From Martensiomyces pterosporus (taxonomy: Eukaryota > Kickxellomycota > Kickxellomycetes > Kickxellales > Kickxellaceae): a stretch of DNA of 64,000 bases. The notes beneath the pieces were generated by a model, which saw only the letters and a list, made by a program, of their open reading frames with translations, did no database searches and was not told where the DNA came from. Shown one piece after another: positions 31,816 through 41,089 of this stretch. The DNA lies in NCBI GenBank assembly GCA_025201845.1, contig MU603959.1:100784-164783 (forward strand), in the 5' to 3' direction. Within the stretch, counting starts at the first letter, position 1; every line of letters starts with the position of its first letter. The position numbers were made by a program, and so were the translations under genes.

Positions 31816-32921
31816 TTACTGAGCCTTGACCTTGCCATCAGCGCTCTCCTGGGAGCCAGCAGCAGCTCTTTCTCTTTCGAGCTTCTTCAGCGCACGCTTG
31901 CGCAGACCACTGAGCAGGTTGTAGTTGTAGTCGAGAGCGGCCTGCTTTGGGGCGATCCTCTCGGCAACAAACGCGAGCAAGGCATGGGAGAAATAGGGGA
32001 TCGAGGTGAAGGGCTCCGAGGACCCACCCTGGACACCAATCTTTGCCAGGACAGTCTTCATGTACGGCTTGGGCAGGGGAATGAGGAAGTTGGGCCTGCG
32101 GGTCTTTGACATGCGCGAGCACACAAAGTAGGTCTGCAGATGCTCGACGACGATTCCCTGCTTAGAGACCTCCGATGCCAGCGACTGGCTGAACAGCTGA
32201 ACAAAGCCCTTGGTGCCCGAGTAGATGGCCAGGAACGGCGATGGGATGAGTGCAGCAAACGACCCGTTGTTGAGGATGAGCCCGGCCTTGCGCTCCTTCA
32301 TCTGCGGAAGCACGATGCGAGTCATCTTGATCATAGCACGCACGTTGAGCTCCACCAAAGCATCGACGGTCTCCTCGGAAACGTCTTCGACATGCATGGG
32401 GAAGTCGTAGCTGATGCCCACGTTGTTGACCAAAACACCCACCCGGACCGAGTTAAGCACCTCTGCAATCTCAGCCCACTTGTCTGCAGACACGCCGGCA
32501 AAGTCCACAGCAAGAGTCTTGGCTTCAACCCCAAGAGCCTTGACCTCGTCGGCCATGGCGTCCAGCTTGGTCTGGGTACGCGAGATGAGAACAACGTTGA
32601 ACTTTTTGCGCGCAAGCTCCAGGGCTGCCTCCTTGCCCAGGCCATCAGTGCATCCAGTAACGACAGCCCAGTAGCCCTTGCCGGCGCCAAACTTCTCAAG
32701 CTTGACTCCGGGACGGACAAACACGTCGTAGAGGAAGGTGATTATCAGCGACAGGTAGTAGGCCACCACGCCGATACCAACATAAGTGAATGCAGTCTGC
32801 AGCGTCCTACAGAGGCAAATGAAATGAAATATGGATTAGGAACACCGTCGTGCTGGTGTTTGGCTGGGGGGGGCTAGAGTGCACAGTTTCGTTGGCATGG
32901 TCTGCGGTTGACTTACGGCAT
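31816..32921 (-). CDS. IFA38: Very-long-chain 3-oxoacyl-CoA reductase (17-beta-HSD12-like), 5-nt first exon
   Basis: Exon 1 is only ATGCC (32921-32917), then a 110-bp intron with GTAAGT donor and TCTGTAG acceptor, then exon 2 from 32806. The join gives MPTLQTAFTYVGIGVVAYYL, restoring the N-terminal membrane anchor. The product is 331 residues. SDR motifs are VTGCTDGLGKE, LVNNVGISYDFP, NNGSFAALIPSP and YSGTK (catalytic Tyr and Lys). The tail ends KVKAQ, a KxKxx ER-retrieval signal. Enzymes of this family reduce 3-ketoacyl-CoA in the ER fatty-acid elongation cycle, for sphingolipid and long-chain lipid synthesis. The protein also has the long region after YxxxK (PYMKTVLAKIG...) typical of Ifa38/HSD17B12. 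Confidence 0.93.
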
Positions 32922-34091
32922 GTTGATTTGTTGCAATTGAATGAGACCCGTGGTTTGTGTGCGAATGCGTATATTTTGAGCTAGAGCGCGTGCGAGGAGA
33001 GCAAGAGAGGAGAAAGCGTGCGGAGACTGAAAGATTGGGGGTGCGGGCTGGCTTCGCCGCTTGCGCCTATCTGCTCGCCCGCCAACAAGCCTCGTCTACC
33101 CTGTCTGCCTGTTTGGCTGCAGGCACGTGAAGTGCAGAGCGAGGAACAAATGGCGGTGGCTTGGCTTGGAGTGTGCTGGCTAACCACAGTTATTGCAGTC
33201 TAATTTGACACGCTGCTTTCAATAGTAAATATACATAGACTCTACACCTGGTGCAGTAAGACACGGAGCTCGGCTGCTCAGGCGGCTGCTCAGGCGACAG
33301 TTGCGTCACTGCCGACAGAATTAGCTGAGGATAGCGCCGCGATCAATGGAGATTGATTCGCCTATCAGAGATATGCTGGGCGCTGCTGTGCCGCTTGCGA
33401 CAGGCGGGCCACTCCACTGCAGATTCGAGAGAAGCAGCGGCCCGAGCCGGGTGGCGTGCGTCTCTCCAGCCCTGCCCGCTCGTCAGACTTAAGCAGGGTG
33501 CAGGCGCAGCGGCGTTGTCTCGCCAGGCGCAACTTATCCCAGCCCCTCCCTGCCTGCTTTGCTGCAAAGGAGCAAAGCGAGAGCCAGGGCGGACGAGATC
33601 TACGGCCAGAAGATGTAGATAAGTCGAAACCGGCCACAAAGCAAGGCAAGTAACAGTGGAAGGTACAAATAGCCCAGAGTGGCCTGACCAGTCTCAAAAT
33701 CGGCCAGGCAAAAAAAGTAGTCTGCCCACCCACACAAAACGAGCCTGTTTTTAGTGCGTGTCCGCCGTCACATTGATTGGGGAGGCAGGCATTTTTTGCG
33801 GAGGCCAGAGTGGCATGGTGCTTGTATTTGTGCGGTTTTGAGTGTAGAGGAACACGCATCATCCCACTCTGGCCTGTCTGTCTGACAATAAGAGTCACAG
33901 CGTAGAGTGGGAGGCATCCTAGCGCGCAACGCCTTCACACACGCCTGGCAGAGAGCGCCAGGCAAAGGACTATAAAGGCACCGGCACCGGGTCCTTCCTC
34001 GCCAGCAAGACATATCAACCAACACTGCTCCCTCATACACCACATCACCTCTAGCTGCTTCTATCCATCTGCCTGCCCACACTTGCTCAAG
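32922..34091. other. Bidirectional intergenic region, no gene seen
   Basis: About 1.17 kb between the divergent IFA38 and first B12D-like gene. Open frames present have no recognisable domain. A 12-bp near-tandem GGCTGCTCAGGC occurs near 33271-33294. The TATA box at 33971 belongs to the B12D-like gene. Confidence 0.5.
33971..33978 (+). promoter_or_regulatory. TATA box of the first B12D-like gene
   Basis: TATAAAGG lies 121 bp before the ATG at 34092 and is followed by a pyrimidine-rich leader with CAAC/CATCACC runs. Confidence 0.65.
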
Positions 34092-34265
34092 ATGATCAAC
34101 CGTGTATTTTTCAAGGTCGCTGGAGTCCCCATCACCCAGGACGCCATCCCGCTTGTCGCCGTCATCACAAGCCTGGTTGGTTTTGGCATATACACCGGCG
34201 TAACGCGTCTGCGTGACCCCCACTACATCCGCTACTCGCCAACCCACTCGTACAAGAACAACTAA
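34092..34265 (+). CDS. Small B12D/NDUFA4 (MLRQ)-like mitochondrial protein, copy 1
   Basis: 57 residues from ATG 34092: a basic N-terminus (MINRVFFKVAGVP), one membrane segment (IPLVAVITSLVGFGIY) and a basic tail (RLRDPHYIRYSPTHSYKNN). The P-hydrophobic-G-hydrophobic-LRxPH plan resembles the B12D/MLRQ family, whose NDUFA4 member is a respiratory-chain subunit of complexes I or IV. The match is by pattern; I could not run a search. Two related genes are at 34397-34606 and 62649-62807. They share an AFT/PIT-x-(D/E)A-x-P turn before the helix and H/Y-rich tails. TATA at 33971. Convergent with copy 2, 131 bp between stops. Confidence 0.7.
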   Translation: MINRVFFKVAGVPITQDAIPLVAVITSLVGFGIYTGVTRLRDPHYIRYSPTHSYKNN

Positions 34266-34396
34266 ACAACGCAGTCTCTACGGCAGCAGCCATTGTCTTT
34301 CGCATAGCGTGCACTTTGTAATAAAAAAATATATAAATATATGAACCGAAGCAGGTGCGCCAAAAGGGGGAAGTGGCTAGTGCTGAGAGCACGCTA

Positions 34397-34606
34397 CTAG
34401 TGGGCTGCTGCGTCGCTGCCTTTGCCGCCGGTGTTCTTGTACGCATGGCGTGGCGCACGGCGCAGGTACCCCGGCTCGTGGAACTTGCTGTACATCACGT
34501 ACAGGCCATATGTGCACCCGGCAACAGTGACGCCGAGCAACGGAGCAGCGTCGCGGGTGAACGCCAGCGAGCCGAACCTGAACATAACCTTGGCTGGAGG
34601 ATTCAT
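34397..34606 (-). CDS. Small B12D/NDUFA4 (MLRQ)-like mitochondrial protein, copy 2
   Basis: 69 residues from ATG 34606; longer upstream frame is not needed. The protein has MNPPAKVMFRFGSLAFTRDA, then a membrane segment (LLGVTVAGCTYGLYVMYS) and tail HEPGYLRRAPRHAYKNTGG. Its FRxGxLAFTR(D/E)AAP segment closely matches copy 3 (62649) and its HAYKN tail matches copy 1 (HSYKN). So copy 2 bridges the other two. A TTTAAATA element on the minus strand near 34725-34733 is about 120 bp before the ATG, the same spacing as the TATA of the other two copies. Function as for copy 1. Confidence 0.7.
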   Translation of the reverse strand: MNPPAKVMFRFGSLAFTRDAAPLLGVTVAGCTYGLYVMYSKFHEPGYLRRAPRHAYKNTGGKGSDAAAH

Positions 34607-35315
34607 GGTGCGAAGAAGCGGGGGATAGATTACACAAAGGACAGAGTGAGAAATATACGGTGTGTGCGAGGTGTATGGAGTGAGAGGGGTGGAGTAAAGA
34701 AAGAGAAGCCTCAAGGCTGCCTCTGTATTTAAACGCCATCCTTGTGTGGAAAGCGAGGCCCAGAGCCCCGTGGACAACAAGGAGGAGGGGGAGGGGGAAG
34801 GCATTGACGCATCTACTGCGTTCTGACAATATATTTCCGAAACATTCATCCATTCAGCGCTGCTGAGCCCTCTGACTAGAGCATAGGAGCAGTAAGCCAG
34901 CCATGGCTGGCTTGCGTGCGGACGTGGATGGCCAGAACTGATAAACAGAGCGCATTGTTCTCCTTTCCAAAGAGGGCACAGTCCACACATACCAGCGCAT
35001 ATGCCGCAAAAAAAGAGCAGCTCACGACGTCACGCACATGGCCATGCAACCCGATGCAGTTCCTTTATGTGCACAATATGCGCACATCCCTTCGGAAAAC
35101 ATGTGGTCATGTGCGCCATATCTGCCCGGAATTTATATCCTTTTGGGTCCAGAGCCACGATTAGATGAGAAAATCACACGATCAGCACCGCCCTTGCTTG
35201 TGTGGGCAGCCAGCGGTGTTGGAAGTGTAAATGAGAATTGCAAATGGCGGGAGCGAGCGAACAAGGGAACGAACGGAAAGAGTAGCATCGAAAAGGAGCT
35301 GCAAAAGCAGACTGT

Positions 35316-37642
35316 TTACTGCTGGATGGCCATCAGAGACCCAATAAACGTCAGGATCATCTTGGGCTTAACTTCAACAATGTCCTCAGGCAGCAAGAAG
35401 ATGGTTGCTCCGAGCTTGCGCGCAATCGAGATCGCATACTTGGCGTTCATCTTCGCGTCCTCATCCGTGTGCCCGGCGGTGACCAGCTGCGGGTCGACGA
35501 TTCCAGGCTTCATGCCGTTCAGCACATCGAGAAGGAAGTGGCCCGATGCCAGTGCCGGGTCGCTGAACGACCTGATAGCCGCCGACTGCCCGCCGCTCTG
35601 CGCCACAACCTGGTTAGCCCACTGCACCATATCGCGGTCAGTGACCTCGCGGCCATGGGCCGAAAGGCTGGCCAGCGTCTGGATGATGTTGGCACGCATC
35701 AGCTGCCACACAATGGCCAGAACCAAGGTAGGCACGCCGTCGGTGATGTCGGCGCCTTGAATGCCCACAAGCGAGAAGTTGTGCGCCTTGCCCAAGTCGA
35801 CCACCAGGTTGGTGTTTTCAATCTGCTTGAACCGCATCAGTGGTGTGCGGTTGTTGACGCGCTTCCAGTTGACCGACCCGGGGAAGATCTTGTCGAATGC
35901 CTGAAGCAGGACGCGGCCGTCCTTTACGTCCTCAAACAGGTAGTTGACAAACGGGTCGACATTGAGGCTGTTCAGCCAGAGAGCAAACGCACGGGCCTCG
36001 CGGTCGTACTGGTCGCGGAAGAGGAATTCATCCAGCTCGGCGTGCTCAGTGTCCTCCTCCAGAGGGTCGAGGCATGGGTGGGTGTTGAACAGGTGCGCAA
36101 CAAACGCCAGGTTAAGCTTGGGGTTGCCGTTGACGACTGTCTTGGGCGAGACGTACCGGCGGCATCCAATGCGGTCGGCGCTCTGCAGCATCAGCTCAGC
36201 ACGCTCGGTCAGGTCACGCTCATTGAGGGCATCGCGCGGGCACTGTGCAGGGACCAGCTGGCTGAGGAGGACGATGTAGTTCTCGCTGTCCTTGATGTCG
36301 CCGCTAAAGTTCGACACCCTGCGGTGCCAGCCAGCCGCAGCCAGGTGGTAGTTGAACCAGCGCAGGAGGATGGCATCTGCGGGTAGCTTGAGGAAATCCT
36401 CCAGGGTCTCGCCCTCCTCTAGCAGGCGGTAGAGCTCGGGGTGCAGCTTGATGTCAATGTTGGCAAACAGCCCAATCTTGATGATCTGCCAGATAAGACC
36501 CAGAATGAGATGCTCCCTCCCCTCAGCCAGATCCTGCGAGCCAATGTTGACCACGGAGCACCCAATGGCCTTTGCAGAGTTGATCACAACGTTGTTGTTC
36601 TCCGTGACCTGGAATGGCGACAGCTTGCGGCCGCGGTTGAGCACACGCTCGTCGATGGTATCGGGGGTCGAGTAGTTGATCAGCTTGGAGAGGATCAGGC
36701 CATCACGGCACTCGTCAAAAATCTGCATCGTGTGCGGGTCGATGGGCAGACGGTACCCAATGTCCTTGTCGCCGTCAAGAGCAAAGTTGATGTGGTTGGT
36801 GAACTCCTCGCGCTCGTCCTCGTTGATCGTGTGCGCTGAGCTAGCGTTTTGCCGCGACTGCAAAATCGTGCGGCGCTCGTATGCCCTGTCACTCGTGATG
36901 CCCTCGAAGGCCTGCGCTGCCTTTGCTGCCGCTCCACCGCCAGGAGCACCAGGCTTGCCGCCCTTGTCTCCCTCGCGCAAAACAGCAACAACCTAAAAGA
37001 CACACAGAGCAGTTTAGGCGTATGCGCATGCATAAAGGCAGCCATGATTAACAGCTTGCTCGCACAAGGGGTGTGGGAACACAAGAAGCACAGTAAATGG
37101 CGATAGCGCGGCATGGCTTGCATTGAGCCGCAAGCAGTTTAGACAGAAAATTGGCAGCAGGTGAGTACACCATGGCGACTGCTACTATCAAAGGCGGCAA
37201 AAGGCAAAAGAGGGGAAAGCAGAAGCAGCACCCCCCCCCACACACACAAAGAGGAAAGGAGCACATAAACTGCCTGACACCTTACCTCAACAAACTCGTC
37301 CAGCTCAACAACGCCAGGACGGCTGACCTCAACCTGCTTCAGCGCACCACGGATGGCGTCATACTCGCGCTCTGACTCGATGCTCTGCACTGCCTTGACC
37401 AGGTCGCGCTGGTCCAAGCCGCCGTTTGCGTCCAAGTCAAAGGTGCTACAACAAAATAAAGCATGCACAGAGCTTAGCTGGGACGTGCTCGGGTCTCAGA
37501 CGTCATGCATGTGCACGCGGGCTGCTGCCAGGTGCAATTCGCGCGAATCTACTTACTTGAACCGCTGGACGATTGTTTCGACGTCCCAGGGCTTGAGAAT
37601 AGGATGCTTCTTTGAAAGTCTCTGGATGTCAAGATTCGACAT
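35316..37642 (-). CDS. SAC6: Fimbrin/plastin, actin-bundling protein
   Basis: Three exons: 37557-37642, 37286-37445 and 35316-36992. Introns are 111 and 293 bp, with GTAAGT and GTAAGG donors and TTGTAG and TTTTAG acceptors. The joins give VQRFNTFDLDANGG and DEFVEVVAVLRE. The product is 640 residues, close to yeast Sac6 at 642. N-terminal EF-hand-like DLDANGGLDQRDL is followed by four calponin-homology domains. Recognisable blocks are NFALDGDKDIGYRLPIDP (CH1), LGLIWQIIKIGLF, SYNLA-type NYHLAAAGWHRR (CH2), ARAFALWLNSLNVDP (CH3) and MQWANQ-type MVQWANQVV (CH4). Two CH pairs bind neighbouring actin filaments to build bundles at patches and cables. Intron 2 holds an A/C-rich tract. Divergent from ITT1. 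Confidence 0.96.
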
Positions 37643-38240
37643 GATTTGTTTCTCAGGCAATAATGCAGTATGGCGACGGTTCCAAACAAAACAGATTGCA
37701 CACACGTAATATGGAAAGCAAGCAAAATAATAAAGGAGAAAGGACGGGGGAGCATAGAGAGCGCTGGCTACGTGTGCGTTATAACGAGCTCGCAGACTGT
37801 TTTTTCTCCATTCCTCAAACCCCGCATTAGACAACCCTTACCCTGTCCCGCTCTGATTGGTGCGCAGCTCTTGTCTGGATATGGCCAATGAAGTCGTGGG
37901 CGGAACACAAGGAAATTAGAGTTCCCAGAGGCTCCTCAAGGCTGCGCTTCTCTCGCTGCATGCCCAGCGCCAAGACCTTTCGCGCTGGCTGATTCACCAG
38001 GTCTTGGCCCCATTTGTGGCTCGGATGATGGCCGCAGCCAGGTCGCCGAAAAAATCACATGAGTCGGAGAGCCGAGCCATAACCCCCACAGGCAGGGGCT
38101 GGTGCGGGAGCAGACTACACGCCGTGGTTAAAGGTGGAGCGCGGGTTTTGGGCGGAAGAACTCTTTTTGTGCACCCCTTTTTACACAGCACCTCTACACC
38201 AGAATACACAGCCTCCCACACAAGACAGGCGCAGCGCACA

Positions 38241-39641
38241 ATGGATACCGAGTGCCTGGAACTCCAGGAGTGCGAAATGGAGGCTCTGGAGGCGATATAC
38301 GCCGGCACAGAAGAGGCGTTCACATACTCTGCCGTTCGGGCGCCACGAGGCGACATACAAGGACACCGCGGCACGGTGAATATTGATGTAGATAGCCGCG
38401 TATGCGAAGGGTTTATCAGAAGCGCAAAGGATGCTGAGCGGTGGGGAATGATTACCTCCCTGCCTGCGATCCGCCTCGACTTTACGCTTCCCAGCGCATA
38501 CCCACTGTCTGACCCGCCACAGATAGCACTCTCGTGCTGCTGGCTACGAAAAAGCGCGCTGGATGCAGTGGTGCACGCAAAGCTAGATGAGGTCTGGGAG
38601 ACCGAGCGTGGGATGAGCGTGCTGGACATGATCGTCAACATTGTTCGGTACGACTTGGAGCCCACAGATGGCCTTCAAATCGAGCTGCAGCAACCCGGTG
38701 CCATGGATGTGATAGCAGAGCACAGCAAGCAGAAGGAGCGTGACGAGTTCGAGTCGCATACTTACCCGTGCCTTATATGCATGGAGGAGCAATCCGGGAA
38801 GCACTGCATCAAGCTGAACTGCTCGCACATTCACTGCAGAAGGTGCCTCACCGGGTACTTGGGGATGCTCGTGGAAGAAGGCAGCTTGCTCTCGCTCAAG
38901 TGCCCACACCCAGACTGCCGCAAGCCCTCGTCGCGTTCGCAGATCACCGTAGAGGAGCTGGAGTCGCTGCTGGACTCGGCGCATATGGAGCGGTATAGAC
39001 GACTGTCAGAGAAAAGGAGGGTAGAAACAGATGGCGCAAACTACTCGTGGTGTCCGCGGGAAGGCTGCGGCAGGGCGGCACAGCGCGACAAGACCGTGGA
39101 AAAGCTTTGCATGTGCGAATGCGGATTCGCCTTTTGTCTCTTCTGTCGCAGAGCGTGGCATGGCACCAACTACTGTGCTATCGAGAACCGCGCCGCAATC
39201 GTTGAGAAATACAAGACAGCCAAAGAAAACGGGCGGCGAATGGCTGTCCTGCAGATGGAGAAGCAGTATGGCGCATCGGTGCTAAACAGGATGCTTAAGG
39301 AGTACGAGATGGAGCTAGAGAGCATAGAGTATATCCGCGGGTCAACACAGCAGTGCCCGACTTGCCGCCTGCCCATCGCCAAGTCATATGGATGCAATCA
39401 TATGCGGTGCACGCAGTGTGATACGCATTTTTGCTACCTGTGTGGTGCGTATATCGATAAGAGCGACCCGCTTTTGCACTTCAACACGAGAGGCGCTGGC
39501 TGCCATATGCGGCTGTTTGAGGGAATCGAGCAGGAGGACGATGAGGAGGAAACGGCAGACGGCGTGCGGGATGCTGCTCAAGCCGATGAATACGAGGCCA
39601 ATCTCCTTATCCAGCTGGCACTGGGTGACGGTGGCGAGTAG
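38241..39641 (+). CDS. ITT1: RWD-RBR ubiquitin ligase (RNF14/Itt1-like)
   Basis: 466 residues from ATG 38241. The frame extends upstream to 38004 through in-frame ATGs, but the RWD domain starts right at MDTECLELQECEMEALEAIYAG, favouring this start. RWD spans about 5-155. RING1 is CLICMEE...CSHIHCRRC...CPHPDC. The IBR contains CPREGCGRAAQ and CMCECGFAFCLFC. RING2 is CPTCRLPIAKSYGCNHMRC with catalytic Cys385, ending FCYLCGAYI. RBR ligases form a thioester on that cysteine before transferring ubiquitin. RNF14 acts in resolving stalled translation and RNA-protein crosslinks, and yeast Itt1 affects translation termination. The tail is acidic and ends ALGDGGE. Confidence 0.93.
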   Translation: MDTECLELQECEMEALEAIYAGTEEAFTYSAVRAPRGDIQGHRGTVNIDVDSRVCEGFIRSAKDAERWGMITSLPAIRLDFTLPSAYPLSDPPQIALSCCWLRKSALDAVVHAKLDEVWETERGMSVLDMIVNIVRYDLEPTDGLQIELQQPGAMDVIAEHSKQKERDEFESHTYPCLICMEEQSGKHCIKLNCSHIHCRRCLTGYLGMLVEEGSLLSLKCPHPDCRKPSSRSQITVEELESLLDSAHMERYRRLSEKRRVETDGANYSWCPREGCGRAAQRDKTVEKLCMCECGFAFCLFCRRAWHGTNYCAIENRAAIVEKYKTAKENGRRMAVLQMEKQYGASVLNRMLKEYEMELESIEYIRGSTQQCPTCRLPIAKSYGCNHMRCTQCDTHFCYLCGAYIDKSDPLLHFNTRGAGCHMRLFEGIEQEDDEEETADGVRDAAQADEYEANLLIQLALGDGGE

Positions 39642-41089
39642 AGAAAAAAGGCCGCTATGCATAGACCCAGCAGAGCAGTTGTCGCTGCCCATTCCACCAT
39701 GTGCTTTGACTATTAATCGATAAGAATGTGCGCACAGCGGAAGTTGCAAGCCAGCCGCACTATCATCACATATGTGTATACATTTGTTTGGGCGTAGATG
39801 ATGTGGACCGGGGATATGTGACAAATAGGCGCAAGAGGAGGCGAGGGCTGTGATGATCGTCTGACCTGCCGCAAGATGAAACCAGATTTCATATATGCTC
39901 GAGGCATGATTTTGAGAGGAGCTCTGCCACATGACGGGATGGCCATGGTGCTCTGGCTTTTTGTGTCTATGCATGCAAGGCTCGACTGGCTAGGCACCGC
40001 CCACCCCCTACTCCTCAAACACTGCAACGTGTATGGCGGATAAGGGGACTCCTGTGTGCTCTCACTTGCTCCATGGCAATATCAAACGAAGGACACATTG
40101 CATAAATTGGACTATTAAAGCAAGTTCCTGAGCTAAAATAGAAAATGTGGTGATGACGCTGTTAGCAGGAGACTAGAAACACCCCCGGCTGATTGTGCGA
40201 TTGGCCCGTCTCATGTTATCGCGACATTGCAGCCAGGAGGGGTGGTTTCATGCTGTAGATTAGGCAGTCTCCCTGTTTTTGCTGCATGGGCAAATCGCTG
40301 CCTCCCTGAGCGCCTGCGAGAACGGGAACGAAAGGCCCCTTGGCCCCTTCCTACGGAGTGCGACTTGGCCGTCTGGCAGCTGCCGCCCTCACACTCAGAT
40401 TCAGAATGGCGGCATATCTGCCGCTTATTTTGTGACGTTTCGCCAGGTACCAAAACACATGCACAGGCAGGAGAGTGTAGGGGGCGGGTTGGAAGGGGGT
40501 GTGGGCTTGCTGGTCAAACAGAGTCACGAAAATAACAGCTATCCTGACAGGGGATCAGGTGTGATGGCTGGTGGAGTGGAACGCGAAAGCGTACAATACA
40601 GCGAACGGGCCTATCAAGTTTGTCTGGGTGCCAAGCTTGTTTTTTTTTTTTTTTTTTTCGGGCAGGGCAATATGGTTGATGAGCAAGCAAGAGAAAAAGC
40701 ACTGCAGTCTGGGGAGGGAGAGACGCTGGTGAGTGATTTGCACACACCGTGCCGCCAGTGGAGCTGCCTGGAGCAAACGGCATTTAAAAGCAGAGCGGCT
40801 GCCCTTTTGTTCGGCTGGCAGGCCCTTGGGCTCTCATCTGTCCTCCACTCTGTTCTTGCCCACTGCTTTCCAACACGCTCAATACTTGTCTGCTTATGCT
40901 CTGTGTGCTTGCCGGCTTCACAAAGTGCTGCCATACAACCGCAACTACTGCTGCCACTATCTCCGCTTGCCTTTCTTGACACACCGCGCCGCAACTATAT
41001 CTTATTCGTGGCACATACTGCGGCACCACATACTCTGCCTATTCTATTATTCTCTTTTTGGGGAGTGAATTCCAAGCTTCTATTCTCAA
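39642..41089. other. Intergenic, no gene seen
   Basis: About 1.45 kb between ITT1 and ARG2. No coding sequence supported. The main feature is a 19-base T tract at 40640-40658; a pyrimidine-rich block precedes the ARG2 ATG. Confidence 0.5.

Noticed and set aside
38004..38240. Upstream in-frame extension of the ITT1-like protein
   Set aside because: Starts at a non-ATG codon or at ATGs before a basic, non-conserved stretch; the RWD domain starts exactly at ATG 38241.
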